Notes: generated by a model not told the origin, from the sequence alone. DNA of 64,000 nucleotides from Tolypothrix bouteillei VB521301 (GCF_000760695.4 NZ_JHEG04000001.1:5524204-5588203); one strand, 5' to 3'. Positions 33,233 to 44,287 are shown, counted from the stretch's first letter. Numbers and translations are program-made.

Positions 33233-34804
33233 TTATTTCTTTCTCAAACGATTCACCAATAACTCAACTTCTGGCAGTTTCATAACACTTACTAAAGCTG
33301 CAAACACTCCTAATCCGATACTGCTAGCAAGGCTTAATTGCAATAATTGTCTCGCTATTCCTTCGCTACTCCAAAAAACTTCAAAAGCCCAACTTACAAG
33401 CCAACAAGTAAGCCCTGCGATTCCGCTCATACCAATTAAACCAAGTATGGGTAAACTCCATTCTCGCAAAGCTAAACCGTTGAGTTGGCGACGCAAGCAC
33501 CACAATAACATTATTGTTGCTGTTAAATTCACTGCCATGGATGCAAGAACTAAACCGGGTGCTCCAAATGCTTTGACTAGCAAGTAATCGAGTCCTATAT
33601 TCAGTAAAATATTTATTAAAGTTATGCGAAAAGGTGTTTGCCCATCTTCCAAAGCATAAAAGACTCGCACGAGTACGCTGACAACTACACTGGTGAAAGC
33701 TCCCAAACCATAAGCCATGAAAAGAGTTGCAACCAGTTTGGATGCATTGGAGTCAAATGCTTGGCGCTCGTACACAACTCTGACAATTGGTACGGCTAAA
33801 CTTATCATCAAAGCTCCTAAAGGTAACATGGTGAGGGCTGCGATTGTAATGCTTTGCCGAAGCCGCAGCTTTAACGCCGATCGATCTTCTGGTTTTGTTA
33901 ATTGGGAAAATACGGTCATAAATGGTATCAATAAGGCACTAGTCAGGATACCTTTGGGAGTTTGGGCAAGTAGCCCAGCATAATTGAGCGCCGCAGCTGC
34001 ATGAGGAATGTAAGAAGCAAAGAATAAATCTACATAAATGTTAATTTGGGTCATGCTGGAAGATAAGATGGCAGGGGTCATAACTGCGATCGCCTCTTTC
34101 ACCCCAGGAGAATAAAAGTCAAAGCGCAGGCGTAAAGTCCCCATACCCTCCCGCCACTGTACGATCGATTGAACGAGCCATTGCAAAACAGCACCTGCAA
34201 GGGTTCCTCCTGCTAATACCAAGCCTCCTAGCAGGAAAGAGTCAGGTGTATTAGCAAGGGTTCTTTGTTTTAGGGCTAAAAAACCCAACCCAATAATGAC
34301 AGTCACACTCGATAGCATTGGGCTAATGGAAGGAAGCCAGTAATGTTGGGCTGCATTCAGAGTCCCAAAGCCAATGCCAATAAACCCCGATAAAAGAGCA
34401 ATGGGAGCCATGATCTGCAATTGACGTGCAGCGAGGTTTCTAACTTGTGGTTCCAAACCAGGGGCTATTAAATTAGTGAAAAAATCTGCAAAAACAATCA
34501 AACCAACTGTTACTAAAAGTAAGATGCAGCTTGTGAGGGTGGTGATGGTTTCTACCAAAGGAGCAGCAGTTGATTTTTCTCGCTTAGCTAAAATACTCAC
34601 TAGAGTACTGTGCAAAGGACCATTGATACCACCAAGCAAGACTAACAAAAATCCGGGGATAATATAGGCATAATTGTATGCATCAGCAACCGGACCAACT
34701 CCAAAAACTGCTGCAACACAAGTGGATCGCAGTAACCCAAAGAGTTTGCTAATGAGAGTGGCGATCGCAACAATTCCCGCAATTCCAGCTATTGAGCGCT
34801 TCAT
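33233..34804 (-). CDS. murJ: lipid II flippase MurJ
   Basis: An integral membrane MOP-superfamily flippase that moves lipid II across the inner membrane for peptidoglycan synthesis. The 523-residue protein has about 13-14 hydrophobic segments and the MurJ start SIAGIAGIVAIATLISKLFGLLR. Also present are GPVADAYNYAYIIPGFL, a conserved stretch around LNAAQHYWLPSISPM, and TPFRITLINILLNIGLDYLLV. Length and order match cyanobacterial MurJ/MviN. It stands alone upstream of the S41 peptidase gene on the same strand. Confidence 0.95.
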   Translation of the reverse strand: MKRSIAGIAGIVAIATLISKLFGLLRSTCVAAVFGVGPVADAYNYAYIIPGFLLVLLGGINGPLHSTLVSILAKREKSTAAPLVETITTLTSCILLLVTVGLIVFADFFTNLIAPGLEPQVRNLAARQLQIMAPIALLSGFIGIGFGTLNAAQHYWLPSISPMLSSVTVIIGLGFLALKQRTLANTPDSFLLGGLVLAGGTLAGAVLQWLVQSIVQWREGMGTLRLRFDFYSPGVKEAIAVMTPAILSSSMTQINIYVDLFFASYIPHAAAALNYAGLLAQTPKGILTSALLIPFMTVFSQLTKPEDRSALKLRLRQSITIAALTMLPLGALMISLAVPIVRVVYERQAFDSNASKLVATLFMAYGLGAFTSVVVSVLVRVFYALEDGQTPFRITLINILLNIGLDYLLVKAFGAPGLVLASMAVNLTATIMLLWCLRRQLNGLALREWSLPILGLIGMSGIAGLTCWLVSWAFEVFWSSEGIARQLLQLSLASSIGLGVFAALVSVMKLPEVELLVNRLRKK

Positions 34805-35371
34805 TTGTTTTGCTTAAACTTTTTTCAACGACTTTTTATTGCTTTTTGCTCTGACAATAGGCTTAGAAATTAAGTATAATCTTATTACTATTATTGAAGT
34901 CTATAAGTTATGTCATAAGTTTAAGTTTTTTAAGATTATTAGCTGATATTTCTGCTTTTGATAGTGAAGTATAAATAACTAACTAAAAATATGGAATAAT
35001 TAACTAAAATCTAGGCCGATCTTTTTTTTGGCTATGACTTCAATTCACATTTTCATCACGTCTATTGGTAATACCCAACTCCCGTCTGAGAAGACTTTAT
35101 GCAATAAGTATTTTTCCTATTTTGTGTAATTTCACTGATGCTTACTATTTTAAATGTAGCTAATCTAGAATTTAGAATTCCTTCTAATAATAAACCAAAC
35201 AGTATTCTATTTCTGACATATCTATAAATTTCTATCTAGGTAAGAAAGAAATTATAAGTGTGATAGTAGTAGAGGTACCTACTTTTGTCATTGCCATCAC
35301 CATTTTACTAGTCATAAATTGGTATTTTTAACAATTCCTTAAAACAATATGCTTTTGCTAATAAGCAAGCC
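34805..35371. other. AT-rich intergenic upstream of the taxis locus
   Basis: About 570 bases, strongly AT-rich, dividing murJ from the REC-kinase gene. It contains divergent promoters by position, but no convincing consensus, hairpin or gene is seen. Confidence 0.45.
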
Positions 35372-36640
35372 ATGATCTTATCTCAGAACAATATAATTTT
35401 AGTTGTTGACGATAGCCCAACAAATACAGCATTTTTGTTGGGCATATTGCAACAGTTTTGTTTCAAAGTTGTGATTGCTAATAGTGGTGAAAGTGCTTTA
35501 GAACAATTGGTCAATATCTCTCCGAGCCTAATACTATTAGATGTTGTCCTACCAAAAATGAATGGTTTTGAACTGTGCTGTCGTTTGAAAGCATCGGAAG
35601 CAACACGTGATATACCGATTATTTTTATGACTTCCCTGTCGAAGGTAGAAGATAAAGTAAGGGGATTAAATTTAGGAGCAGTAGATTATATTACTAAACC
35701 TTTACAAAAGGAAGAGGTCTTAGCGCGAGTTAACGTTCACATCAAACTCAAACATTTGCACAAGCAACTAGAAGAAAAAACCAAACAATTAACACTGACT
35801 TTACAACAGTTACAAGAATCTCAACTTCAATTAATACAAAAAGAAAAAATGACAACGCTGGGACAATTGATTGCAGGTGTTGCTCATGAAATTAATAATC
35901 CTATTGGTTCTATTAGTGCTAATACTATTTATGCATCAACTTATGTTAGAGAACTGGTTCAACATATCCGGCTTTACCAACAAAAAGTTACCGATACTGA
36001 AATTCAAAAACATGCTCAAGAGATTGATTTGGAATATATAGTTGAAGATTTACCTAATATTTTAACTTCGATTCAAGGTTGTACGAGCCGAATTAAAGAT
36101 ATCAGTGAATCCTTGAGAAATTTTTCTCGAAATGATACTGAAGTCATGGTTCCTTTTAACATTCATGATGGCTTGGAAAGTACGCTTTTAATCCTCAAAC
36201 ATCGGCTCCAAGCTTATAGTAAGTATCCCAAAATTGATGTTATAAAGAACTATGGAGATTTACCGACAATCGATTGCTTACCAGGGCAATTAAATCAGGT
36301 CTTTATGAATTTGTTAGCAAATGCAATTGATGCTTTGAGAGAACCAACTCAGGAACATGACTTACCCGATCTAGAAAATCCACGAATTTGGATTCAAACA
36401 AGCTTAAGTGACGATCGCCTAAAGGTTGTTGTTCGTATTAGGGATAACGGAGTCGGTATTTCACCAGAGATTCAGCAGAAGCTTTTTGAATATGCTTTCA
36501 CAACAAAGCCTGTTGGTAAAGGAACGGGATTGGGATTAGCAATCGCTCATCAAATTGTCGTCGAAAGACATGGCGGTTCTATTGAAGTTAATTCTACTAT
36601 CGGTCAGGGTTCTGAGTTCGTTATTAAACTACCAGTATAA
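35372..36640 (+). CDS. REC domain-histidine kinase hybrid
   Basis: A cytosolic two-component protein of 422 residues. An N-terminal receiver (1-125) has the acidic pair VVDDS, phospho-acceptor Asp57 in LLDVVLP and Lys in ITKPLQ. A coiled coil (125-155) follows, then a HisKA region with His172 in AGVAHEINNPIG. The HATPase_c domain has N box NLLANAIDAL, G1 RDNGVGIS and G2 GKGTGLGLAIAHQ. This REC-HK order is common in cyanobacteria. It precedes cheW-like and receptor genes on the same strand, so it may modulate the taxis locus, though a 200-base gap separates them. Confidence 0.93.
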   Translation: MILSQNNIILVVDDSPTNTAFLLGILQQFCFKVVIANSGESALEQLVNISPSLILLDVVLPKMNGFELCCRLKASEATRDIPIIFMTSLSKVEDKVRGLNLGAVDYITKPLQKEEVLARVNVHIKLKHLHKQLEEKTKQLTLTLQQLQESQLQLIQKEKMTTLGQLIAGVAHEINNPIGSISANTIYASTYVRELVQHIRLYQQKVTDTEIQKHAQEIDLEYIVEDLPNILTSIQGCTSRIKDISESLRNFSRNDTEVMVPFNIHDGLESTLLILKHRLQAYSKYPKIDVIKNYGDLPTIDCLPGQLNQVFMNLLANAIDALREPTQEHDLPDLENPRIWIQTSLSDDRLKVVVRIRDNGVGISPEIQQKLFEYAFTTKPVGKGTGLGLAIAHQIVVERHGGSIEVNSTIGQGSEFVIKLPV

Positions 36641-36842
36641 AAATTTATTACAGCGGGTAATACCCACCATATTGTAAGACTTACAAACATTTTCTGAGCG
36701 AGCCCAAAATTTTTACAAACTTTTCTGTAATTCTGTTATTAAGACCAAATTTCTGGGAATTCTAAAATTATGCAGATAAGGTAGATAGTTTTTTGTTTAG
36801 ACAGGAACTGTTTATCTAGTATTTTATATCCTAATTAGCCTA

Positions 36843-37358
36843 ATGCTACCTTCACTAGATTCTGTTTTAACAACAGCTAATTTAAGCAAATCCATTTTTC
36901 ATGTAAATGCTGACGATAATCGACAGCGTTTTTTAAGTTTTCCTATTGGCACATATAGGACAAGTTTAATTCCTCTTGAACAAATTACAGAAATTTTACG
37001 GATCAATTTAGATGAAGTTTTAAGCGTACCAGAGACGCCTGATAGCATTCTGGGAGTTTACAACTGGCGTGGCGAAATGTTGTGGTTGGTTGACTTGGAG
37101 CAGTTGATTGGTGGTACATCTTTATTTGAGCAAGTTCCACTGTCAAAACAGCCAATCGCTATTGTTCTTCAGGCTGATAGTTATTACTTTGGATTGGTTG
37201 TGAAATCGGTGAACGAAATTGAACTACACGATATCAACCAATTGTTAGCTGCAAAACCAGGCTCACTTCCCCCGCAATTACTTCCCTTTGTTATTGGATA
37301 TCTACCTAATGGTTCAACAGTTTTGAACCAAACAGCAATCGCTCAATTTTTTCTGTAA
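36843..37358 (+). CDS. CheW-like coupling protein (first)
   Basis: A 171-residue single CheW domain that would link the receptor to the CheA kinase. Recognisable features are IPLEQITEIL, PDSILGVYNWRGEMLWLVDL (the conserved strand with GxxNWRG) and FGLVVKSVNEI. It lies 69 bases upstream of the four-GAF receptor gene, probably in one operon. Its 37-residue N-terminal extension before the domain is longer than in E. coli CheW. Confidence 0.88.
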   Translation: MLPSLDSVLTTANLSKSIFHVNADDNRQRFLSFPIGTYRTSLIPLEQITEILRINLDEVLSVPETPDSILGVYNWRGEMLWLVDLEQLIGGTSLFEQVPLSKQPIAIVLQADSYYFGLVVKSVNEIELHDINQLLAAKPGSLPPQLLPFVIGYLPNGSTVLNQTAIAQFFL

Positions 37359-37427
37359 GGATACAACAATTATATTTATCCTTTTCTAGTTTCTGAATTT
37401 ATCAACTTTGAATATTGAACAGTAATT

Positions 37428-40400
37428 ATGACATCCGAACTAAATTCAATTAAAAATGGCAATGGTAGAACAAATCACAGAACGCGGAAAGCTTCTATGC
37501 CTTCCACTACTATTGAAAACAAAGAACAACCGTCTTTTCCTACAGGCAAAGCCGATTTCAATAACTCCATATATACAGAAATGAGTGAGCCGATTTCAGA
37601 AAACACGCTGAGCCATTTAAGACAGGAAGTTATGGCGATCGCTCAACAAATGGAGCAAGCATCTAATATAGATGACTTGTGCAAAACTACAGTCACGTCC
37701 ATACGTTCCATACTAGCAGCCGATCGGGTAGTGATTTACCAATTTGATAGCGCAGAAGAAGGCTTTGTCGTAAAAGAGTCTGTCGGACGAGGCTTTACAC
37801 CAGGAATGCGGGACTCAATGCCATTAGTCATCTTTGGATTCGATCGCACCAGCGACTACGAACAACAATCAGTTATTAGCTTTGAGAACATTGAAACCGC
37901 ACAGTTGACCCCAGATCAGCGGAAGCTTTGGGGACAATTCCAGATCAAAGCCAGCTTAAATTTACCACTACAACTTAATGGTACAGTCTGGGGAGTCTTA
38001 GCCGTACAGCAATGCTCCGAACCGCGAATTTGGAAAGAAACAGAAATTATCACGTTACAACAACTCGCACACAAGTTTTTGATTTGTTTTCAACCCGCTC
38101 AATTTCAGAAATTACTGGAACAAGCAAAAGAACAAGAACAACTTGTTGCTCGCATTACCCAGAAAATTAATCAGTCACTGAATCTTGATAATCTCTTACG
38201 CCTCGGTACAGCAGAAATTCGTAGCTTTTTGAAGTGCGATCGCGTAGGTGTTTATCGCTTCAATGAGGATTGGACTGGAGAGTTTATTGCCGAGTCCGTC
38301 GGTGCAGGTTGGATATCAATAGTAGATGAGCAAAGCCGCGATAATCGCTTAAAAGGAAAATTGACAGAGTACTCACATTGCAACGTGAAAAGTCTTTCAC
38401 CTGTCACACCATCCAATCCAGATACTTATTTAAGAGATACCAAAGGGGGTAAATATACTCGTGGAGAACGATTTACGCAAGTCAATGACATTTACGCAAT
38501 GGGCTATTCCCCTTGTTATCTTGAGGTGCTGGAGAAATACCAATGCCGTGCGTATATAGTTGTACCGCTCTTTGTCGATGGTAGACTGTGGGGATTGCTA
38601 TCGGCATATCAGAACTCAAATATTCGTATTTGGCAAGAGTGGGAAATTAATTTTATGCTGCAGCTGAGTTTACCTCTGAGTATGGCCGTACAGCAGATGG
38701 AAGCTCAATTGAAAATTGAGGAATCCTCCCGACAAATTGCAAAATCTGCAGCTCGCGAACAAGCGTTAGCTCGTATCACTACCCGTCTGTCTCGTACAAT
38801 GGATTTAGAAGCAATTTTCCGGCTTTCGGGACAGGGGAGGGAAAATCTGGCGGGGGAGCGCATTGAAACAATTTTTAAGATTGCGACTCAAGAAACCAGA
38901 CAAATGCTTAATTGTAGCCGAGTCGCACTGTACCAGTTTCATCCAAATTGGAGCGGGCGGTTTGTCGCGGAATCAACTGCAAGTGGTTGGAATCGGTTGT
39001 TAGAAATTATCCCTATCATAGAAGATACTTTTTTGCAAGAAACTCAAGGTGGTCGGTATAAAGATAATGATACCCTTGTCGTCAATGATATTTATACGAC
39101 AGGACACGCTTCTTGCCATGTTGAACTCTTGGAACAGATGGAAGCTAGAGCATACATGATTGTGCCAGTCTTTGCAGGAGATTTACTCTGGGGCTTACTT
39201 GGTGCATATCAAAACGACAAACCAAGGGTGTGGGAAAAAGGGGAATTGAGTTCTTTGATTCAAGTTGGTATCCAAGTCGGGATTGCCTTAAAGCAGGTAA
39301 AATACTTGGAAGAGGTGCGGCAACAGTCCGAGCGTCTTGCTAAACTCGCAGAGCGGGAAACTAATTTCGTTCAATTTATCTTTAAAATCGGGCAAAGGAT
39401 TGTTGAACGCTTGCAGCAAAAAAATTTCAACCCTGACTCGCTTTTCCGTTCCATTACTCAGGAATTGCGTCAACTCCTGAATGTCGATCGCGTCGCCATT
39501 TACCACTTTAACCCTGACTGGAGTGGAGAATTTATTGTTGAAGATGTCGGTAGTGGGTACCTCAAGTTAGCTGGAACGGATATGGCGGTCATTGTTGACC
39601 CCGTTCTGCAAGAAAGTTCTGGTGGTCGCTATCGGAAGAATGAGCCAAGCGCGATCGACGATATCAATCTATCCGCCGACCTGACTTTTGGAAGGGAAAC
39701 GTTAGAGCAATGGGGGGCAAAAGCTTACATTGCAGCGCCACTGTTTAAAGGCGAACAACAGCTTTGGGGTTTGCTGTTAACTTATCAAAATAATGCACCT
39801 CGCCATTGGGAAGAAGGTGAGGTAAATTTACTGATCCAGGTAGCAACACAGTTGGGTATTGTGCTACAGCAGTCAGAATACTTAGAGCAACTAGAAATTC
39901 AGTCTCAACAACTGAGTGAAGCCGCCCAAAGAGAGAAGCAAGCCAATGAAGCATTGCAACAGGAAGTAGCACAATTGCTGTCTGCGGTACAACCAGCCCT
40001 TCAAGGCGATTTAACTGTTCGCGCTCCGGTTGCAGGTGATGAAGTGGGCAAAATTGCTGATACTTACAACAACACTTTAGAAAACCTGCGAAAGTTAGTG
40101 ATGCAAGTACAGCAAGCGTCTCAAGCAGTGGCAAGTACTTCACAAAATAGCGAATCATCTATTGTTGAGCTTGCCAATCAAGCACAACAACAGTTTCAAG
40201 CGCTTTCGCAAGCAGCTACACAAATTCAAGAAATGGTGGCTTCCACGGAAGCAGTTGCAACTAGCGCCAGACAAGTTGAAGAGGCAGTTCAAAAGACAAA
40301 TCAAACTGTGAAAGAGGGTGAAACTGCCATGAATAAGACCGTAGACGGTATCACCGCAATTCGAGAAACAGTGGCAGAAACAAGCAAACGTATCAGGCGT

Positions 40401-40976
40401 TTAAGTGAATCCGGTCAAAAAGTTTCTCGCGTTGTCAGTTTAATCAGTAGTTTTACTACCCAAACACAAATACTGGCACTGAATGCTGCGATTGAAGCGA
40501 CCAAAGCAGGGGAACACGGGCGGGGGTTTGCAGTAGTCGCTGATGAAGTTCGTTCGCTAGCCGGACAATCCGCAGAAGCAACGGCTGAAATTGAGGAACT
40601 GGTACAAGAAATTCAAGCAGGTACTGCTGAAGTGGCTGCCGCAATGGATACAGGTATTCAGCAGGTTGTTGAAGGAACAAAGTTAGTCACAGAAGTCAGA
40701 CAGCAATTAAACGCGATTGTTGGCGCAACAACTCAGATCAGTGAACTGGTAGAACGCATTACTCAAACAACTCAGGTACAGAACCAACAGTCGCAATCAA
40801 TTACCCAAGCCATGACTGATGTAGCTGCGATCGCTAACAAGACTTCTGCTGATTCTATTAAACTCTCTGCTTGTTTTAAGGAACTGCTAGCAATGGCACA
40901 AGACTTACAACGCAGTGCGAGTCAGTTTAAAGTAGCCCGCACTTCTTTAAACGAACAGGTTGTGGCTAATGGCTAA
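37428..40976 (+). CDS. soluble methyl-accepting protein with four GAF domains (cyanobacteriochrome-like phototaxis receptor)
   Basis: A 1182-residue receptor with no membrane segment. Four GAF domains lie at about 77-215, 250-415, 477-635 and 667-825, then a HAMP-like segment (about 850-900) and a signalling domain whose tip is around [18 protein letters not shown] (about 1012-1045). GAF3 has the bilin-type Cys563-His564 (GHASCHVEL). GAF2 has Cys363-Tyr364 (YSPCYLEV). GAF1 and GAF4 lack the Cys. This design fits PixJ/PtxD-class phototaxis receptors. The last codons, VANG-stop, come from a heptamer repeat array. It is flanked by cheW and cheA genes. Confidence 0.92.
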   Translation: MTSELNSIKNGNGRTNHRTRKASMPSTTIENKEQPSFPTGKADFNNSIYTEMSEPISENTLSHLRQEVMAIAQQMEQASNIDDLCKTTVTSIRSILAADRVVIYQFDSAEEGFVVKESVGRGFTPGMRDSMPLVIFGFDRTSDYEQQSVISFENIETAQLTPDQRKLWGQFQIKASLNLPLQLNGTVWGVLAVQQCSEPRIWKETEIITLQQLAHKFLICFQPAQFQKLLEQAKEQEQLVARITQKINQSLNLDNLLRLGTAEIRSFLKCDRVGVYRFNEDWTGEFIAESVGAGWISIVDEQSRDNRLKGKLTEYSHCNVKSLSPVTPSNPDTYLRDTKGGKYTRGERFTQVNDIYAMGYSPCYLEVLEKYQCRAYIVVPLFVDGRLWGLLSAYQNSNIRIWQEWEINFMLQLSLPLSMAVQQMEAQLKIEESSRQIAKSAAREQALARITTRLSRTMDLEAIFRLSGQGRENLAGERIETIFKIATQETRQMLNCSRVALYQFHPNWSGRFVAESTASGWNRLLEIIPIIEDTFLQETQGGRYKDNDTLVVNDIYTTGHASCHVELLEQMEARAYMIVPVFAGDLLWGLLGAYQNDKPRVWEKGELSSLIQVGIQVGIALKQVKYLEEVRQQSERLAKLAERETNFVQFIFKIGQRIVERLQQKNFNPDSLFRSITQELRQLLNVDRVAIYHFNPDWSGEFIVEDVGSGYLKLAGTDMAVIVDPVLQESSGGRYRKNEPSAIDDINLSADLTFGRETLEQWGAKAYIAAPLFKGEQQLWGLLLTYQNNAPRHWEEGEVNLLIQVATQLGIVLQQSEYLEQLEIQSQQLSEAAQREKQANEALQQEVAQLLSAVQPALQGDLTVRAPVAGDEVGKIADTYNNTLENLRKLVMQVQQASQAVASTSQNSESSIVELANQAQQQFQALSQAATQIQEMVASTEAVATSARQVEEAVQKTNQTVKEGETAMNKTVDGITAIRETVAETSKRIRRLSESGQKVSRVVSLISSFTTQTQILALNAAIEATKAGEHGRGFAVVADEVRSLAGQSAEATAEIEELVQEIQAGTAEVAAAMDTGIQQVVEGTKLVTEVRQQLNAIVGATTQISELVERITQTTQVQNQQSQSITQAMTDVAAIANKTSADSIKLSACFKELLAMAQDLQRSASQFKVARTSLNEQVVANG

Positions 40977-41172
40977 TGGCTAATGGCTAATGGCTGATGG
41001 CTAATGGCTAATGGCTAATGGCTAATGGCTAATGGCTGATGGCTGATGGCTAATGGCTGATGGCTGATGGCTAATAGCTAATGGCTGATGGCTAATGGCT
41101 AATGGCTAATGGCTGATGGCTAATGGCTAATGGCTGATGGCTGATGGCTAATGGCTGATGGCTGATGGCTGA
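40963..41172 (+). repeat. 30-unit STRR array (TGGCTAA/TGGCTGA) overlapping the receptor stop codon
   Basis: Thirty heptamers in perfect register fill 210 bases, alternating TGGCTAA and TGGCTGA with one TAGCTAA variant. The first two units encode the final residues and TAA stop of the receptor gene. The rest is the spacer to cheA. Confidence 0.92.
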
Positions 41173-41210
41173 TGTGGCTAGTAAAAAACTGGCAATTAAC
41201 AATTGACAAT

Positions 41211-41240
41211 TAGCTATTAGCTATTAGCTATTAGCTATTA
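41211..41240. repeat. short TAGCTAT heptamer array
   Basis: About four TAGCTAT units, the reverse complement of the GCTAATA array after moaB, lying just upstream of the cheA-like gene. Confidence 0.8.
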
Positions 41241-41258
41241 ACAATTAGCATTAAATTT

Positions 41259-44200
41259 ATGATTTGCGATCCTAACTATCAGGCTCAACTTTATCACCAC
41301 TTTTCCCTAGAAGCTCCAGAACTACTAAAGACAATGGAGCAAGCATTACTGAATTTGCAACAGGATGAAAGCAATCTCGAACAAGTTCGCATTTTAATGC
41401 GAGCAACACATACTTTAAAGAGCATTGCTGCAACGCTTGAACTAGACACTATTAAAAACATTGCTCACACTCTTGAAGATATTTTTCGAGCCATCTGCCA
41501 ACCCAATGTAGTTATAGAACCGGAGATGAAGGCGCTGTTTTTTGAGGGTTACGAGTGCCTGCGCGATCCATTGATGGCAGAACTTAGCGGTTCTATAGTT
41601 GATACTCACATGGTAGAGGAGCAGTCATCTATTGTGCTTTCTCGTTTGCATGAAAAGTTAGGTCATTTTTTACAAGATGAAGCAGAATCTTTCTCAGATA
41701 TAAGTTTTGATTGTATTCAAATAGTTTTGCAAGGTAATATTATTCCTGAGTTAGAAAAGACTGCAATTGCAATTGTAAATGCTCAGTCTGAAGAAATTTT
41801 TGCTATTCTTTCCAATCAAATCGAGAGATTTATTGGATATGCAGAAGCTCTGGGGCTGTCTGGGTTTTTAGCTATTGCTCAAGCGACAACTGCTGCACTC
41901 AAAAATTGTCCAGAACAAACTTCCTTAATTGCTCGCCTTGCAATAGAAGATTTCCAACAAGCATTTTCTCAAATTATTTCCAATAATAACCCAACAGCTG
42001 GCTCTCCAAGTAACGCTTTACAAAAGTTGGCGGAAGTCAAAGCAGAAGAAACTCCCATATCCTCCCCCAGTCCCCCAGTCTCTCACTCCTCTACTCCTCT
42101 ACTCCCTCACTCCCCCACTCCCTCACTCCCCCAGTCCCCCACTCCTCCACTCCCCTACTCCCTCACTCCCTCACTCCCTCACTCCCCCACTCCCTCACTC
42201 CCTCACTCCCCCACTCCTCCATTCCCCCACTCCTCCACTCCCCCACCAATCCCTTCAGGAGTGGAAGCGACAACAATACCTCTTCCCAAAATTGTGCGTG
42301 TTAATGTTGACCATCTTGAACAACTGAATTACTTAAATGCAGAACTCTTAACAAACCAGAACCATCAATTTCTGCAAGATGGCAAAATGCGAAATTCTTT
42401 ACGAAAATTACTGAGCCGTCTGCGTCAGTTACAGCAATGCTTAAGTGATTTGCAGGATTGGGCAAATCCTTTGCTGCTACATAATGGAGTACAGCAATGC
42501 AATCCTTTGATTTCTATTTATGGTGCTTTAATTTCTAAAAACTCTGATAGTTTTGATACGCTAGAACTAGATTCTTATAGTAAATTTCATGTTTTTATCA
42601 AAACTCTTTTAGAAGAAGCGTCTTATTTAGAGCAGGAAATAGACGCTCAAGAGCAACTCAATCGCAAAACAACACAATTGTTGAAAAAACAGCAAAAACT
42701 TCTCACCAACTCTCGTGATGTTTTGTTGGATGCAAGAATGCTTCCATTGGGAAGTATTTTAAATCGATTGCATCCAGTTTTACAACAGCTACAAACTTTA
42801 CATAAAAAGCCCATTTCCTTAACAATTAAAGGGAATGAAGTGCTGATTGATAAAGCGATCGCGGAACGTCTTTACGAACCTCTTTTACATTTGGTTCGCA
42901 ATGCCTTCGATCATGGGATTGAGCCAGCTGAAATTCGGCAACAACATGGCAAAGTTGTTCAAGGTCAGATTGAAATTCGCGCTCATTATCAAGGCAATCA
43001 ACTCATTGTTGATGTACAGGATGATGGTCAAGGGCTTAATTTCGATGCTATCCGCCAACAAGTCATCCAACGGGGAATAGTCACCGCTGAAACTGCAAGC
43101 ACTCTTAATGAATCTCAATTAACCGAACTGCTTTTTGAACCAGGTTTCTCTACCACTAAAAAGGTTAACGATCTTTCTGGACGCGGTGTAGGGCTTGATG
43201 TAGTCCGGGTGCAACTTCAGGGAATGCAGGGTAAAGTTGCGGTTCACACAGAAGCACAAAAAGGAACAACTTTCTCTTTACAAATTCCCCTTAGCATCAG
43301 TATCAATAAACTTTTAGTTTGCCAAGCAGGTAAAAAAGTTTATGCGCTAGCGGCTGATACAATCGACCAAATTTTATTACCCAAAGCCAGTCAAGTACAA
43401 TATTCAGAGCACGGTAGAGTTTTACGTTTGGCGACAACCTCTGGTATAAATCAATCAGAGCAAGGTGAACTCATACCCATTTATCGGCTTTCAGAAATTC
43501 TTGACTACTCCAGCCAACAGCCTACAGAAATCACCTCAGATTCTCAATCTCCTGAGGGAAATGTTGTTTTGCCATTACTGATTCTTCCCTGTGATGAGCA
43601 ACTTTTAGCTTTAGAAGTCGATCGCATTATTTGGGAGCAGGAATTGGTCATTCGTCCCTTCAGTAAATTAGTACCCAGCCCCAGTTATGTTTATGGTGGC
43701 ACAATTCTCGCTGACGGACGTCTCACATTGGTGATTAACGGTGCGGCGTTGCTTCAACATATCCACGACCGGAAAGCGCAAACCATTCAAGATTTTTGGA
43801 GACAATCATCTTCAACTGCACGTTCTGGATTCCTTGCGCCATCTCGTACACAACCAGCCATGTCACCTAAATTTGAAAATAGCAAATGTACGGTGATGAT
43901 TGTTGATGATTCCATGACTTTGCGTCAGGCGCTGATTTTGACTTTACAACAAGCAGGCTATCGCACTTTGCAGGCTCGTGACGGGTATGAAGCGATCGCG
44001 CACTTTAAAACTCATAGCAGAGTCAATTTGATTATCTGCGACATTGAGATGCCCCATATGAACGGTTTTGAGTTTCTCGCTCACCGGATGTCTAATGAAA
44101 ATATAGCTCAAATTCCAATTCTGATTGTGAGTTCTCGCACCGCATTGAAGCACCGTCAGCTAGCACTGAAACTCGGTGCAACTGCTTATCTAACCAAGCC

Positions 44201-44276
44201 TTACTCCGAACAGGAGTTGCTTTCTACAGTGGCTCAAGTTCTTAAGGGACAGGGAGCAAATTTAGCTTATTCCTAA
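41259..44276 (+). CDS. cheA: CheA-type hybrid histidine kinase (Hpt-kinase-CheW-REC)
   Basis: A 1005-residue taxis kinase. Its Hpt domain (1-115) has the phosphorylated His51 in THTLKSIA. A proline/serine-rich linker follows (about 266-330), then a dimerisation region. The HATPase domain (about 533-690) has the N box HLVRNAFDHGIEP, DDGQGL and GRGVGLDVV. A CheW-like regulatory domain (about 695-850) and a C-terminal receiver with Asp928 in ICDIEMPH complete it. The fused receiver matches PixL/PilL-type cyanobacterial kinases that steer type IV pili. The linker is translated from a CTCCC-rich repeat tract. It is followed 17 bases later by a second CheW gene. Confidence 0.95.
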   Translation: MICDPNYQAQLYHHFSLEAPELLKTMEQALLNLQQDESNLEQVRILMRATHTLKSIAATLELDTIKNIAHTLEDIFRAICQPNVVIEPEMKALFFEGYECLRDPLMAELSGSIVDTHMVEEQSSIVLSRLHEKLGHFLQDEAESFSDISFDCIQIVLQGNIIPELEKTAIAIVNAQSEEIFAILSNQIERFIGYAEALGLSGFLAIAQATTAALKNCPEQTSLIARLAIEDFQQAFSQIISNNNPTAGSPSNALQKLAEVKAEETPISSPSPPVSHSSTPLLPHSPTPSLPQSPTPPLPYSLTPSLPHSPTPSLPHSPTPPFPHSSTPPPIPSGVEATTIPLPKIVRVNVDHLEQLNYLNAELLTNQNHQFLQDGKMRNSLRKLLSRLRQLQQCLSDLQDWANPLLLHNGVQQCNPLISIYGALISKNSDSFDTLELDSYSKFHVFIKTLLEEASYLEQEIDAQEQLNRKTTQLLKKQQKLLTNSRDVLLDARMLPLGSILNRLHPVLQQLQTLHKKPISLTIKGNEVLIDKAIAERLYEPLLHLVRNAFDHGIEPAEIRQQHGKVVQGQIEIRAHYQGNQLIVDVQDDGQGLNFDAIRQQVIQRGIVTAETASTLNESQLTELLFEPGFSTTKKVNDLSGRGVGLDVVRVQLQGMQGKVAVHTEAQKGTTFSLQIPLSISINKLLVCQAGKKVYALAADTIDQILLPKASQVQYSEHGRVLRLATTSGINQSEQGELIPIYRLSEILDYSSQQPTEITSDSQSPEGNVVLPLLILPCDEQLLALEVDRIIWEQELVIRPFSKLVPSPSYVYGGTILADGRLTLVINGAALLQHIHDRKAQTIQDFWRQSSSTARSGFLAPSRTQPAMSPKFENSKCTVMIVDDSMTLRQALILTLQQAGYRTLQARDGYEAIAHFKTHSRVNLIICDIEMPHMNGFEFLAHRMSNENIAQIPILIVSSRTALKHRQLALKLGATAYLTKPYSEQELLSTVAQVLKGQGANLAYS
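42061..42246 (+). repeat. CTCCC/CACTCC low-complexity tract inside cheA
   Basis: About 185 bases of CCCCCACTCC and CCCTCACTCC units are translated as repeating SPTP/LPHS motifs. The same base pattern occurs in noncoding repeats elsewhere in the window. Homologues may lack it, so linker length probably varies between strains. Confidence 0.8.
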
Positions 44277-44281
44277 AAAGG

Positions 44282-44287
44282 AGGAAG
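44282..44287 (+). promoter_or_regulatory. strong Shine-Dalgarno before the second cheW
   Basis: The sequence AAAAGGAGGAAG lies just after the cheA stop and seven bases before the ATG at 44294. This is an unusually strong ribosome site for this window, and it supports translation as part of the cheA operon. Confidence 0.7.

Noticed and set aside
40963..41172. Heptamer array considered as a CRISPR array
   Set aside because: Units are seven bases with no spacers between them, and no cas gene is present.
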